This document shows positions 1 to 10,505 of a stretch of 64,000 nucleotides of DNA, piece by piece (the stretch's first letter is position 1; every line of letters starts with the position of its first letter). The position numbers and the translations under genes are program-made. Source of the DNA: Desulfobacteraceae bacterium (lineage in GTDB: Bacteria > Desulfobacterota > Desulfobacteria > Desulfobacterales > Desulfobacteraceae); contig JADGEQ010000001.1 in the NCBI GenBank assembly GCA_016744295.1, positions 1 to 64,000 on the forward strand, written 5' to 3'. The notes beneath the pieces were generated by a model. That model was given only the letters and a program-made list of their open reading frames with translations, did no database searches and had not been told where the DNA came from.

Positions 1-21
1 CAGGATCAAACTCTCCAGTTA
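1..21 (-). rRNA. rrs: 16S rRNA, 5' end only (runs off window)
   Basis: The first 20 bases are the reverse complement of AACTGGAGAGTTTGATCCTG, the nearly universal start of bacterial 16S rRNA (the site of primer 27F). The gene is on the minus strand and continues beyond the left edge. The exact mature 5' end is uncertain by a few bases. Confidence 0.93.
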
Positions 22-137
22 TAATCCTTTGATACTTCTTTTAGGTCCTAAGACCCGCTCATTTTCTTTTCTCACTGACCAATTTTCAAAGATCAAACTT
101 TTTGTTTCGGGTTGTTTCTGACCCCCAAAACCAGGCC

Positions 138-166
138 AATATACATGTGCCGCCTGGTCTTGTCAA
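138..166 (-). promoter_or_regulatory. rRNA operon promoter (-35/-10) and leader
   Basis: On the minus strand, TTGACA (161-166) and TATATT (138-143) are separated by exactly 17 bases, a near-consensus sigma-70 promoter aimed at the 16S gene. The leader downstream contains GATCTTTGAAAATTGG (about 81-96), which resembles an rrn boxA antitermination element. The -35 lies only 14 bases past the tyrS stop and I see no terminator hairpin between, so tyrS transcripts may read into the rRNA operon. Confidence 0.8.
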
Positions 167-179
167 ACCTTTTTTTATA

Positions 180-1466
180 TTAATCGAAAATAATTTTGTG
201 ATACTTCTTTTTACCGGCTCTCAACAGGAGCTCACCCCCTGCAATATCAGCAGACAAAACAATTTGATCAAACCCAACAATCCGTTCACCATTGATATAT
301 GCCCCCCCCTGCTTCACCAGGCGCCGGGCATCGGACTTGGAATTACACAACTTGGTTTCGGTCAGCAAATCAATCACCAGAACCTTGCCCACCACCTCTT
401 CCCTATTATATAGAGAGGAAGGAACCGATTGTTCACTGGCAGGTGCGTGGACTCCCCTAGGAATAGTGGCGCCGGGCAATAAAGCATCCGGCACTTCAAT
501 ACCGCCAAACAAAGAAGCCGTTGCTTTTAATGACGCCAATGCTTCCTGTTCTCCATGGGCAATCTTGGTTGCTTCATAGGCAAGGATTGTCTTTGCCTTG
601 TTCAAATCTGCCCCTTCAAGGGATTTCACCGCCTCAATCTCATCCATGGATAAAAAGGTAAACAAGGCAAGAAACCTTACCACATCCGCATCATCGCAGT
701 TTACCCAGAACTGATAATACTCATAGGGAGAAAACCGTTCAGGATCTAGCCAGACGGCCCCTTTATGGGTTTTTCCCATTTTGATCCCACTGGCCGTGGT
801 GATCAGAGGAAAGGTAATACCAAAGGCCTGTTTACCAAGGGTCCTTCTGACAAGGTCAATTCCTGCCACAATATTACCCCATTGATCAGAGCCCCCCATT
901 TGCAAAAAGCAATCATGACTTTTGGCAAGCTTCATAAAGTCATAGGCTTGTAGAAGCATGTAGTTAAATTCAATAAAAGTCAGACCATCATCCGATTCCA
1001 TCCTAGCTTTATAACTTTCCGCTTTAATCATCCGATTTACGGAAAAATACCGCCCAATATCCCGTAAAAACGGTATATACTCAAGGGAGGTCAGCCATTT
1101 TGCATTATCCACCAGCAGGGCCTTATCATTGGAAAAATCCAGAAATCGTTCCAATTGTCTTTGTATACCTGCCTTGTTTTCATCAAGAAGTTCCTGGGTG
1201 AGAATCTTACGCAATTCCGTCTTACCAGATGGATCGCCAATCAAACCGGTTCCGCCGCCAACCAGGGCGATGGGCCTGTGCCCATTTCTTTGCATATGAG
1301 CCAGGGCCATGATACAGACCAGCCCCCCCACATGGAGACTGGAAGCTGTGGGATCAAATCCTATGTAACAGGTTGCCCTGTTGTTATTTAGATAGTCCTC
1401 CAACTCTTCTGTATGGGTAACAGCATCAATAAAACCACGTTCCTTTAGTACCGATAAAACACTCAT
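180..1466 (-). CDS. tyrS: Tyrosyl-tRNA synthetase
   Basis: Cytoplasmic class I synthetase that charges tRNA-Tyr using ATP and tyrosine. The 428-residue length is normal for the bacterial TyrRS type. The HIGH-like motif appears as SSLHVGG in the N-terminal Rossmann domain, the KMSKS loop as KMGKT, and the C-terminal ~70 residues form an S4 RNA-binding domain (SKSDARRLVKQGG). The ATG follows an AAAGG about 12 bases upstream. It lies 15 bases downstream of RNase Y on the same strand, so the two are probably cotranscribed, and directly precedes the rRNA operon. No upstream T-box-like leader is seen. Identification is secure. Confidence 0.97.
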   Translation of the reverse strand: MSVLSVLKERGFIDAVTHTEELEDYLNNNRATCYIGFDPTASSLHVGGLVCIMALAHMQRNGHRPIALVGGGTGLIGDPSGKTELRKILTQELLDENKAGIQRQLERFLDFSNDKALLVDNAKWLTSLEYIPFLRDIGRYFSVNRMIKAESYKARMESDDGLTFIEFNYMLLQAYDFMKLAKSHDCFLQMGGSDQWGNIVAGIDLVRRTLGKQAFGITFPLITTASGIKMGKTHKGAVWLDPERFSPYEYYQFWVNCDDADVVRFLALFTFLSMDEIEAVKSLEGADLNKAKTILAYEATKIAHGEQEALASLKATASLFGGIEVPDALLPGATIPRGVHAPASEQSVPSSLYNREEVVGKVLVIDLLTETKLCNSKSDARRLVKQGGAYINGERIVGFDQIVLSADIAGGELLLRAGKKKYHKIIFD

Positions 1467-1481
1467 GCGTATTTACAACCT

Positions 1482-3047
1482 TTATTTTTTTGTATATTCG
1501 ACTGCGCGGGTTTCCCGAATAACCACTACTTTTACCTGGCCGGGAAAGGTCAGGTTTTCTTCTATCTGTCGGGCAATATCCCTGGAGAGAAGTACCGCAC
1601 TCTCATCTGTTATTTTTTCACTCTCGGTAATTACCCGAATCTCACGCCCGGCCTGGATGGCATAGGTATTGACAACCCCTTGAAAGGAATTGGCTATATT
1701 TTCCAGATCCTCAAGACGCTTGACATAATTTTCCAGACTCTCTTTTCTGGCGCCTGGCCGAGCCCCTGAAAGGGCATCGGCAGCCTGAATAATATAGTCA
1801 TAAACCGTCTCTGGCATCCTATCTTCGTGGTGGGCGCCAATGGCATTAACAACCGCTTCTGTCTCTCCGTATTTTTTTGCAAGATTGGCACCGATAACGG
1901 CATGGGCCCCATCCACCTCATGATCAACGGCCTTACCAATATCATGCAAAAGGCCCATTCGCTTGGCAAGCTTTATGTTCAAGCCAAGTTCTGCTGCAAT
2001 GGTCCCGGACAGAAAAGCTACTTCAATTGAATGCTGAAGCACATTCTGGGCATAGGATGTCCGAAATTTTAATTTTCCCAGAACCTTTATTAATTCAGGA
2101 TCTATTCCATGAACGCCCAGATCAAAGGCAGCCTGTTCTCCTGCCTCTTTGGTGGCAAGGTCAACCTCTTCGGTTGCCCGGGCAACCACATCCTCAATTC
2201 TGGCCGGATGAATTCTGCCGTCGGAAATCAATTTTTCAATGGCAATCCTTGCCACTTCCCTGCGTATGGGATTGAATCCAGACAAAATAACCGCCTCAGG
2301 CGTATCATCAATGATAAGATCAATTCCTGTGGCAGCTTCCAAGGCCCTGATATTCCTTCCTTCACGACCGATAATTCTGCCCTTCATCTCATCTCCGGGC
2401 AAATGCACAACAGAAACAGTTCTTTCAGCCACATAATCACCGGCATACCGCTGGATGGCCGTGGAGATAATTTTTTTGGCTTCTTTGTCTGCCTGTTCCC
2501 TGGCTTCACTGGTGATTTTTTTGATTAATTTGGCGCCTTCGTGCTTGGCCTCTTCTTCCATGGCTTTCAGAAGAAGATCCTTGGCTTCATCCAGTGTCAG
2601 ACCAGATACTTTTTCAAGTTCTTTTTTGGTTTCTTCAAGAAGAAGCGTATACTGATTCTCTTTTATTTCGGCCGACTCAAGCGCCCTTCCAATTTTGATT
2701 TCTTTCCTGGAAAGTTCCTGCTCCCGCTTTGAAGACTGATCTTCAAGCCTATCAAGCTTTTCACTCTTTTTTGCAAGACGCCTTTCTTCTTTTTTCAATT
2801 CAGACCGGGTTTCTTCAGTGCCCGCATCGAAATCGCTCTTCATCTCCAGAAGCCTTGATTTTGCCTCAAGCTTGGCTTCTTTTAAAAGACTTTCTGATTT
2901 TTTCCTTGCACCGTCTACAATCTGCCTCTGTTCTTCTTCAATATTAAGATTTTCCTGGTTTACCTTTTTTTTGACCACAAAAAAGGCAATAACCCCCAAT
3001 CCCAGCAAAAAAACAATCGTTGATGATAGTATCATCACAGTGTCCAT
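1482..3047 (-). CDS. rny: Ribonuclease Y
   Basis: Membrane-anchored endoribonuclease that starts mRNA decay. The 521-residue protein has the standard order: an N-terminal transmembrane helix (about residues 5-25), a long charged coiled coil rich in Lys/Glu (about 30-190), a KH domain with GRIIGREGRNIRALE, and an HD phosphohydrolase domain with LLHDIGKAVDHE and the later GAHHED histidines. Length and architecture match the family. It is followed by tyrS after 15 bases and preceded by the 6S RNA gene, an order with no obvious functional logic beyond RNA metabolism. No anomalies seen. Confidence 0.96.
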   Translation of the reverse strand: MDTVMILSSTIVFLLGLGVIAFFVVKKKVNQENLNIEEEQRQIVDGARKKSESLLKEAKLEAKSRLLEMKSDFDAGTEETRSELKKEERRLAKKSEKLDRLEDQSSKREQELSRKEIKIGRALESAEIKENQYTLLLEETKKELEKVSGLTLDEAKDLLLKAMEEEAKHEGAKLIKKITSEAREQADKEAKKIISTAIQRYAGDYVAERTVSVVHLPGDEMKGRIIGREGRNIRALEAATGIDLIIDDTPEAVILSGFNPIRREVARIAIEKLISDGRIHPARIEDVVARATEEVDLATKEAGEQAAFDLGVHGIDPELIKVLGKLKFRTSYAQNVLQHSIEVAFLSGTIAAELGLNIKLAKRMGLLHDIGKAVDHEVDGAHAVIGANLAKKYGETEAVVNAIGAHHEDRMPETVYDYIIQAADALSGARPGARKESLENYVKRLEDLENIANSFQGVVNTYAIQAGREIRVITESEKITDESAVLLSRDIARQIEENLTFPGQVKVVVIRETRAVEYTKK

Positions 3048-3183
3048 TAAATAATTCTCCTAAAATGCTGTTAACATCAGCAACATTGATATTGCTTACC
3101 ATCACTAAAACATGGCTAAAATATGGCGTAAAATGGAATAGGATAATTATCCGGGGAAGGTTAAGAAAAAGAATATTCTATGA

Positions 3184-3380
3184 AACAATGGCCCCCACAA
3201 ATTGCCGTGTTGCTTTTTAAGACTTTGAACCATTGGTTCAAAAGGTGGGTGTCCAATAATACCTTTAGGCTTTTCCTTGCATTTAGGAACCTAGCGCACC
3301 AGCATCAGTGTGAACTCCCTTTTTACTAAGCGTTAGGACAAAGACTGTCATACAATCACGCACATTGCAGGGGCATTGTT
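3184..3380 (-). ncRNA. ssrS: 6S RNA
   Basis: The region between zapA and rny folds into a long hairpin on the minus strand. The ends AACAATG-CCCC (from 3380 down) and GGGG-CCATTGTT (ending 3184) pair to close it, giving about 197 nt. The 3' half has CACCTTTTGAACCAATGGTTCAAAG, very close to the E. coli 6S segment CACCUUGAACCAAGGGUUCAAGG. 6S RNA binds sigma-70 RNA polymerase holoenzyme and damps transcription in stationary phase. The position next to zapA is the classic proteobacterial location of ssrS. Ends are estimated from the closing stem. Bases 3055-3183, between this RNA and rny, show nothing else. Confidence 0.86.
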
Positions 3381-3400
3381 CATATTAACTAAAAATAGTT

Positions 3401-3694
3401 TTATTCAATCCCTTTATCAATTTTGGCTATCAAAGACGAAATTCGATCTTCAACGTTTCTTTCCAGTTCAGAATGTTGCTGCTTCAGCTCATAAAAATCT
3501 TTTGACAGGTTCATGGCTGCAAGAAGCAAGATGGCAATTTGGTTCCTACCCGTACTTTTATTCTGGAACAAAGCCTCTGCTTCTTGAATATAATCTTTTA
3601 AATATTGTGCAACCTTATCCGGATCCTTGACCTGTCCATCCGGCTTAAATCTGAATTCTTCCCCAAAAAGATCAATTTTAACAATTTCATCCAA
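3401..3694 (-). CDS. zapA: Cell division protein ZapA
   Basis: A 97-residue cytoplasmic protein that bundles FtsZ filaments at the division ring. It has the family layout: a short N-terminal beta region (VKIDLFGEEFRFK), then VAQYLKDYIQEAE, the conserved helical part ILLLAAMNLSKDFYEL, and a C-terminal coiled coil. It lies 45 bases after the zapB-like gene on the same strand, with 6S RNA immediately downstream. The small size and the synteny zapA-ssrS support the call. Confidence 0.88.
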   Translation of the reverse strand: MDEIVKIDLFGEEFRFKPDGQVKDPDKVAQYLKDYIQEAEALFQNKSTGRNQIAILLLAAMNLSKDFYELKQQHSELERNVEDRISSLIAKIDKGIE

Positions 3695-3739
3695 TGAAAT
3701 CCCTTTACCGAATCCTTACGGTTCTTAGCTTGATTGATA

Positions 3740-3994
3740 TCAAGAAGTCAACTCATCGGAAAAACTATCCAATTTGCTCAAAAGGCCGTCAATCTTTGAT
3801 TGAATAAAAACCTCCTGTTCAGAGTTTAATTCTGCTGTTGCAGTTTTCTTAGCCAAATCGACTTCCAACTCTTTAATTTTAGAACTCAATTCCAAATTCT
3901 CAACCTGGAGAGTCTGGCAAAGTTCTATTAAAAAATCGACCTTAATATCAATATCATCAAACTTGTTTATAATAATTTCATTATCCAATTTCAT
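3740..3994 (-). CDS. ZapB-like coiled-coil cell division protein
   Basis: An 84-residue acidic protein predicted to be almost entirely coiled coil (heptad-like leucines and isoleucines through IDIKVDFLIELCQTLQVENL and following). It sits directly upstream of zapA in the same direction. ZapB is a ZapA-binding coiled-coil protein of similar size, so the call rests on size, coiled coil and adjacency, not on a sequence signature. It could also be a generic cell-division or structural coiled-coil protein. Confidence 0.6.
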   Translation of the reverse strand: MKLDNEIIINKFDDIDIKVDFLIELCQTLQVENLELSSKIKELEVDLAKKTATAELNSEQEVFIQSKIDGLLSKLDSFSDELTS

Positions 3995-4048
3995 AGTCTC
4001 GTAAAGTGTTCAATTAGCCCTCAGTATAGTTCGAAATATTTGAGAAAG

Positions 4049-4855
4049 TCAAGGTAATTCATTTTGAAAATGATGAATCAAAGATTCAGCATTTTCAAGG
4101 TCATCCAGGGTATTCACACCGATAACCTGCCTAGGATCCGCCATGATGCGGACGCTGATTTTTTCTCCTTTGGATCGGGCGATTTCAACCATATCCGTCA
4201 AATAAATTTCAGCCTGACTATTATCCGGACGAATCAGGTCAATGGCCTGTTCTATAAAGCCTCTGTCAAAACAATAAATACCGGTATTAATAGTAGTTAT
4301 CTGTTTTTCCAATAAAGTTGCATCGGAATCCTCCCGGATAGCCACCATCTCCCCTGAATCCAGCACTATTCTGCCGTATCCTTCGGGATTCTCCATATCA
4401 ACGGCAAGAACCGTCAATTTGGCCTGGGTGGACCTGTGGGTTGTCACCAACTCCACCAGGGTTTTTTGCCTGATCAAGGGCACGTCCCCACAAAGCACCA
4501 ACACATTCTTTATCCCGGGAGTAAGAAAGGGCAACGCTTGCTTGACCGCATCACCGGTTCCAAGCAATTGTTTTTGAGTCACAAAATTAACTGAAAAATA
4601 CGGCCCTACCTCGTCTTTGACAAGTTGGGCCCCATGCCCCACAACCAGATAGATATTGTCTGGTGTAAGCTTTTCGGCACAGGCCAGAACATGTAAAACC
4701 ATACTTTTACCGGCTATTTTGTGAAGCACCTTGGGAATATTTGACCTCATTCTGGTTCCCTTGCCTGCAGCCAGAATAACAATTGCCAGGTCATCCATCC
4801 CATCACAACCCATTATCGCTTCCATGGATTGGGATTCCCTATGTTTGGTATTCAT
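4049..4855 (-). CDS. UDP-N-acetylglucosamine pyrophosphorylase, GlmU uridyltransferase domain only
   Basis: Nucleotidyltransferase that makes UDP-GlcNAc from GlcNAc-1-phosphate and UTP for peptidoglycan and LPS. The signature LAAGKGTRMRSNIPKVLHKI, the QLLGTGDAV loop and the LCGDVPLI metal motif are those of GlmU. At 268 residues it equals the N-terminal domain of the usual ~450-residue bifunctional enzyme. The left-handed beta-helix acetyltransferase domain is absent and the ORF ends cleanly, so GlcN-1-P acetylation must be done by another protein. About 20 residues precede the conserved core; the ATG at 4855 has a weak GGAT, so an internal start (MEAIM or MDDLA) is possible. Confidence 0.88.
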   Translation of the reverse strand: MNTKHRESQSMEAIMGCDGMDDLAIVILAAGKGTRMRSNIPKVLHKIAGKSMVLHVLACAEKLTPDNIYLVVGHGAQLVKDEVGPYFSVNFVTQKQLLGTGDAVKQALPFLTPGIKNVLVLCGDVPLIRQKTLVELVTTHRSTQAKLTVLAVDMENPEGYGRIVLDSGEMVAIREDSDATLLEKQITTINTGIYCFDRGFIEQAIDLIRPDNSQAEIYLTDMVEIARSKGEKISVRIMADPRQVIGVNTLDDLENAESLIHHFQNELP

Positions 4856-4877
4856 AATTTTGATTTATCCTGTATCT

Positions 4878-4923
4878 AAAAAAAGGGGGATGCTTCTCCC
4901 ATAGAAAAGCATCCCCCCTTTTT
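4878..4923 (-). terminator. Bidirectional-looking intrinsic terminator after atpC
   Basis: A perfect inverted repeat, AAAAGGGGGATGCTT and AAGCATCCCCCCTTTT, with a short loop lies between atpC and glmU. Read on the minus strand it is a GC-rich hairpin followed by a run of T, placed 80 bases after the atpC stop, so it should end the atp operon. Confidence 0.85.
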
Positions 4924-5002
4924 GTCTTTAATCTGGCGTCATCATCTGCCATGGTGATTAACGGCAAATCATTAGCAAATTACGATCTTAAAAATCACAT
5001 TA

Positions 5003-5410
5003 TTACTTCATACCTGCAACTTTAATTCGATCTATCGCCCTTCTTAAAGCAGCTTCAGCTCTCACAAGATCAAGATCGGAAGCTTTGGCGGACAGGCGCT
5101 GTTCAGCCCGTTCCTTTGCTTTTTGGGCCCTTGCGACATCTATATTTTTCCGCCGTTCGGCAGATTCAGCCAGGATGGTTACCTTATTGGGAAGCACTTC
5201 TGCAAAGCCGCCGTTGATAAAAAGAAGTCGTTCTTTTCCATTGGCTTCTTTATACCGGAGCGTACCCATTTTCAAGGATGTCAGGAATGTGGTGTGCCCT
5301 TTGAGCGCACCGAATTCACCCTCTGACCCTGGCGCCACAACAATCTCAACCTCTTCGCTGACAATTGCCTTTTGTGGTGTAACTACTTCAAGAAATAGTT
5401 TTTCGGCCAT
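5003..5410 (-). CDS. atpC: ATP synthase F1 epsilon subunit
   Basis: Central-stalk subunit of F1 that couples rotation to catalysis and can inhibit ATP hydrolysis. The 135 residues contain the N-terminal beta-sandwich (LEVVTPQKAIVSEEVEIVVAPGSEGEFGAL) and the C-terminal helical pair with DVARAQKAKERAEQRL. It is the last gene of the operon, 14 bases after atpD, and is followed by a strong terminator. Normal length; no irregularities. Confidence 0.96.
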   Translation of the reverse strand: MAEKLFLEVVTPQKAIVSEEVEIVVAPGSEGEFGALKGHTTFLTSLKMGTLRYKEANGKERLLFINGGFAEVLPNKVTILAESAERRKNIDVARAQKAKERAEQRLSAKASDLDLVRAEAALRRAIDRIKVAGMK

Positions 5411-5424
5411 GTTATCCCTCCAGC

Positions 5425-6876
<1,452 letters not shown>

Positions 6877-7776
6877 CTATCCCTTAAGTGCCTCTGCACC
6901 ACCAACAATATCCATAAGATCGGAGGTAATACCCGCCTGCCTTGTTTTGTTGAATATCGTCTGGAGTTCGTTCACCATATCTTCACATGCCTTGGTTGCA
7001 TTTTCCATGGCTCTCATTCGAGCCGCATGTTCGCTGGTGGACGTCTGGAGCAGCGCATCATATATCTGAATAAAAATATTCTTTGGCAGCATTTCACCCA
7101 AAAGGGCATCGGAAGAAGGCTCGCAAATATGCTCGGGAAGGAACTCTCCCTCTTCTGCAGCCACTTCTTCTGCCTCTCCCACCACATCCGCAAGGGAAGG
7201 GATGGGAAGCACCTGTTTCAAGGTGGGGATCTGTTTTGCCATGTTTTCAAACTGGGAATAAATCAGATATACTTCATCAACAGCTCCGTCAAGGAAACTG
7301 TCTATCATTTTTTGACCCGAGGTGGATGCGACCGAAAAATCGATATTTCCGCCAACCACACCCAAATATTCAGCCTCAATGGGGCTAGGGCTTTTCTTTG
7401 CCCAGTCTCGTCCTCTTTTACCAAAACAGATAATAGAGACATCCTTGCCTGCAAGCTCGGATTCGATTAATTTTTCAGCTTTAGCAATCAAACTATTGTT
7501 AAAACCGCCACAAAGCCCTCTGTCAGATGTACAGAGAATCAGGGCCACCTTTTTGACTTCTTCACGGGGAACCAGTAAAGGGCTTGCATCTTCACCGGAT
7601 TTACCGGCAATGCTTCCCAAGACTTCAGCAAATTTGGAAGCATAGGGTTCAAACGCCTCCATTCTCAGCTGGGACCCGCGCAATCTTGAAGTGGCGACCA
7701 TCTTCATGGCAGAGGTAATCTGTCTAGTCTTTTTTACACTGACTATTTTCGATTGTACTTCTTTTAAAGTTGCCAT
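6877..7776 (-). CDS. atpG: ATP synthase F1 gamma subunit
   Basis: Rotor shaft of F1. Conserved ends are present: the N-terminal helix KKTRQITSAMKMVATSRL and the C-terminal helix ARMRAMENATKACEDMV. At 299 residues it is slightly longer than the ~287 common form; a Glu/Ala-rich acidic stretch (VVGEAEEVAAEEGEFLPEH, about residues 197-215) accounts for the difference and is likely a surface loop. Located between atpA and atpD with 61 and 45 base gaps. Confidence 0.96.
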   Translation of the reverse strand: MATLKEVQSKIVSVKKTRQITSAMKMVATSRLRGSQLRMEAFEPYASKFAEVLGSIAGKSGEDASPLLVPREEVKKVALILCTSDRGLCGGFNNSLIAKAEKLIESELAGKDVSIICFGKRGRDWAKKSPSPIEAEYLGVVGGNIDFSVASTSGQKMIDSFLDGAVDEVYLIYSQFENMAKQIPTLKQVLPIPSLADVVGEAEEVAAEEGEFLPEHICEPSSDALLGEMLPKNIFIQIYDALLQTSTSEHAARMRAMENATKACEDMVNELQTIFNKTRQAGITSDLMDIVGGAEALKG

Positions 7777-7837
7777 ATGATCTCACCTTTACGCCTAATT
7801 TTAATGAAAATTTTCACCATAAAATCCAAAATCTACC

Positions 7838-9352
7838 CTAGATGGTATCCTTGAATTCTTCGTCATAGGCTTCAAGGCATTTTTTCAATTTGCCTTCAAT
7901 TTCTGCGGTAATCTCTTGCTTTTCTTTCAAGCCAGAGAAAACTTCAGGGAACTGATTTTCAACAAAGGAGTAAAGACCTTCCTCATATTTCGCAACCGCC
8001 TCTCGTGGGTACTTATCAATATAGCCCTTGGTTCCGGCGTAAAGCGCTGTTACCATTTTTTCCATGGAAAGGGGTTTAAACTGGGGTTGTTTCAAGAGTT
8101 CAACCAGGCGCTCACCACGGGTCAGCTGTTTTTGAGTCGCAGCATCAAGGTCAGACCCAAATGCGGCAAAGGCTTCCAACTCACGAAACTGAGCCAGATC
8201 AAGCCGCAGGGTACCTGCCACTTGTTTCATGGCTTTTACCTGGGCTGCCCCACCAACTCTTGATACGGAAAGTCCAACATCAATGGCAGGTCTGATACCC
8301 GCGAAGAAAAGATCCTTGTCCAGAAAGATCTGACCATCGGTGATGGAGATAACGTTTGTGGGGATAAAGGCGGACACATCCCCTTCCTGGGTTTCAATGA
8401 TGGGAAGGGCTGTCATGGAACCAGCACCTTTATCATCGGAAAGTTTTGCAGATCTTTCAAGCAACCGGGAATGGTTGTAAAAAATGTCACCAGGGAAGGC
8501 TTCACGTCCAGGCGGACGTCTGAGCAGTAATGATACCTGACGATAAGCAACAGCCTGTTTTGAAAGATCATCGTAAATAATCAGAGAATGCTCACCCTTA
8601 TCTCTGAAATACTCGGCCATGGCGCAGCCGGCATAGGGAGCCAGATACTGCATGGCAGCAGACTCGGAAGCAGATGCCACAACAACGGTTGTGTATTCCA
8701 AGGCACCATGCTCTTCGAGGGCGGCAACCACCTGGGCAACGGTTGATTTTTTCTGACCGCAGGCAACATAGATACATTTGATGCCGCTTTCTTTCTGAGC
8801 AATAATGGCATCAACGGCAACGGCTGTTTTACCAATCTGACGGTCACCAATGATGAGCTCACGCTGACCACGGCCTACAGGCGTCATCCCATCAACAGCC
8901 TTGGAGCCAGTGTAACAAGGTTCGTGAACACCTTTCCTCTCAATAACACCAGGGGCAATCAATTCCATATTCATGTATATATCTGAATTGATCGGACCTT
9001 TGCCATCCACAGGCTCACCTGTTGTAGTTACAACACGCCCCAGAAGGGCTTCACCAACGGGAACAGATGCAATGCGATCAGTTCTTTTTACCACATCACC
9101 CTCTTTGATGACCTTATCATCGCCCAGGATGGCAACACCAACATTGTCTGACTCAAGGTTCAAGGCAAGACCCAAAATTCCACCAGGGAATTCAACCAGT
9201 TCCATTGCTTTAACTTTTTCCAAACCATATACGCGGGCAATACCATCACCCGCAGAGAGGACAACACCAGTTTCGCTCAAATCAACTTCTGCATCAAAGC
9301 CCTTGATCTGATCTTTTATTATTTGGCTTATTTCTTCCGCTTTAATTTCCAT
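7838..9352 (-). CDS. atpA: ATP synthase F1 alpha subunit
   Basis: Non-catalytic nucleotide-binding subunit of F1. The 504-residue protein has the P-loop [13 protein letters not shown], the [16 protein letters not shown] segment and the [12 protein letters not shown] signature. Length is standard. Its ATG shares a base with the atpH stop (TAATG arrangement), which implies translational coupling inside the operon. Confidence 0.98.
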   Translation of the reverse strand: MEIKAEEISQIIKDQIKGFDAEVDLSETGVVLSAGDGIARVYGLEKVKAMELVEFPGGILGLALNLESDNVGVAILGDDKVIKEGDVVKRTDRIASVPVGEALLGRVVTTTGEPVDGKGPINSDIYMNMELIAPGVIERKGVHEPCYTGSKAVDGMTPVGRGQRELIIGDRQIGKTAVAVDAIIAQKESGIKCIYVACGQKKSTVAQVVAALEEHGALEYTTVVVASASESAAMQYLAPYAGCAMAEYFRDKGEHSLIIYDDLSKQAVAYRQVSLLLRRPPGREAFPGDIFYNHSRLLERSAKLSDDKGAGSMTALPIIETQEGDVSAFIPTNVISITDGQIFLDKDLFFAGIRPAIDVGLSVSRVGGAAQVKAMKQVAGTLRLDLAQFRELEAFAAFGSDLDAATQKQLTRGERLVELLKQPQFKPLSMEKMVTALYAGTKGYIDKYPREAVAKYEEGLYSFVENQFPEVFSGLKEKQEITAEIEGKLKKCLEAYDEEFKDTI

Positions 9353-9903
9353 TAGACACTCTCACCTTTTTTTAATGTTTCCCGCATATTAATCAGCTGA
9401 GTTTTCACACTGCCGTCCAGAACAAGATCACCAATTTTTGTTACCACACCGCCGATAAGGCTTGGATCCTGTTCAACATTCAGAACAATTGTTTTTCCCG
9501 CTTTCTTAGACAAGGCTTCTTTAATTTTCTCTATGGCTTCCGAGGAAAGTTCTGTTGCCGAGATAACACTGGCTTTAACAACCCCTTTGAGTTCATCGGC
9601 CAGATCCTTGTAATAGGAAGCAATTTCCCGCAAAAAACCGATTCTGCCCTTGTCAAACAAAAGCACCAGAAAAGATTTCATAATGGCAGACAACTCTGTT
9701 GCTGCCAAAACCGCCTGAAGTATTTTTTTCCGGTCATTTTTATTGTACAAAGGATTGATCAATGCGAGTTCAAACCCGTCCTGTGTGTCAAAAAGCCCTA
9801 CCACAGCGCCCAACTCTTCATTGTATTGCTCTGCCTGGCCATCTTCCTGACCGATGAGAATCAATGCCTTAGCATAACGCCTTGAAACTGCTAAATTTTT
9901 CAT
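9352..9903 (-). CDS. atpH: ATP synthase F1 delta subunit
   Basis: Links F1 to the peripheral stalk (the OSCP equivalent). The 183 residues show the N-terminal helical bundle ([16 protein letters not shown]) and the C-terminal signature [21 protein letters not shown]. Both start and stop codons overlap the neighbours by one base (TAATG at 9903 and 9352), so its translation is probably coupled to atpF and atpA, fitting the stoichiometric assembly of stalk and F1. Confidence 0.95.
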   Translation of the reverse strand: MKNLAVSRRYAKALILIGQEDGQAEQYNEELGAVVGLFDTQDGFELALINPLYNKNDRKKILQAVLAATELSAIMKSFLVLLFDKGRIGFLREIASYYKDLADELKGVVKASVISATELSSEAIEKIKEALSKKAGKTIVLNVEQDPSLIGGVVTKIGDLVLDGSVKTQLINMRETLKKGESV

Positions 9904-10505
9904 TATGCCACCACCTTTTTCAAATATTGGTCAACCAGATTATCCTGGTCATCAGATGAGATGGATTCTTTAATGACGGCCTCTGCCTGTTCCATTGCCA
10001 ATTCAACAATTTCCTGTTTAAGAGCTGCCTTGGCTGCTTTGAATTCCTGTTCAATGGCGCGTTTGGCCATATCTTCCAGCTTGCCTGCCTGGGCGGCAGC
10101 TTCTGCAAGAATTCTTACCTTGGCTTCTTCACCTTGCTTGATATAATCTGCAACAATCTGTTTGGATTCCTGGTCAAGATTTTTAAACTTGGCTTGATAT
10201 TCGGCAAGCATCTTTTCAGCAGCTGCTTGTTTCTGCTCCAGGCCGCTCAACTCATCTGCAATCTCTTGTTTGCGGGATGAAAAAAACTGGACAACCGGTT
10301 TTTTGGCAATAAAAAAACCGGCTATTGCAAGAATACCGAAGTTTAAGACTTTCCAGGTATCGATTTCAAGCCAGTTGTTATGGACGACACCACCAGCTGC
10401 AGAAGCCCATGCAACAGAGCCAATACCTGCCACACAAACCGTCACAACACCTGCAACTTTAAGGTGTTTTTTTCCTAATCTACCTAATTTCAATTTAGTT
10501 CCCAT
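9903..10505 (-). CDS. atpF: ATP synthase F0 subunit b (peripheral stalk)
   Basis: Membrane-anchored stator subunit. I place the start at the ATG at 10505, which overlaps the upstream stop by one base and follows GGGAGGGC; the ORF track extends two codons upstream to a TTG. The 200-residue protein has an N-terminal hydrophobic segment (about 15-35), a second hydrophobic stretch (VLNFGILAIAGFFIA), then a long charged coiled coil rich in Lys, Glu, Ala and Gln. The extra N-terminal segment looks like a signal peptide (VCVAGIGSVAWASA), a feature known for some b subunits. Confidence 0.9.
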   Translation of the reverse strand: MGTKLKLGRLGKKHLKVAGVVTVCVAGIGSVAWASAAGGVVHNNWLEIDTWKVLNFGILAIAGFFIAKKPVVQFFSSRKQEIADELSGLEQKQAAAEKMLAEYQAKFKNLDQESKQIVADYIKQGEEAKVRILAEAAAQAGKLEDMAKRAIEQEFKAAKAALKQEIVELAMEQAEAVIKESISSDDQDNLVDQYLKKVVA

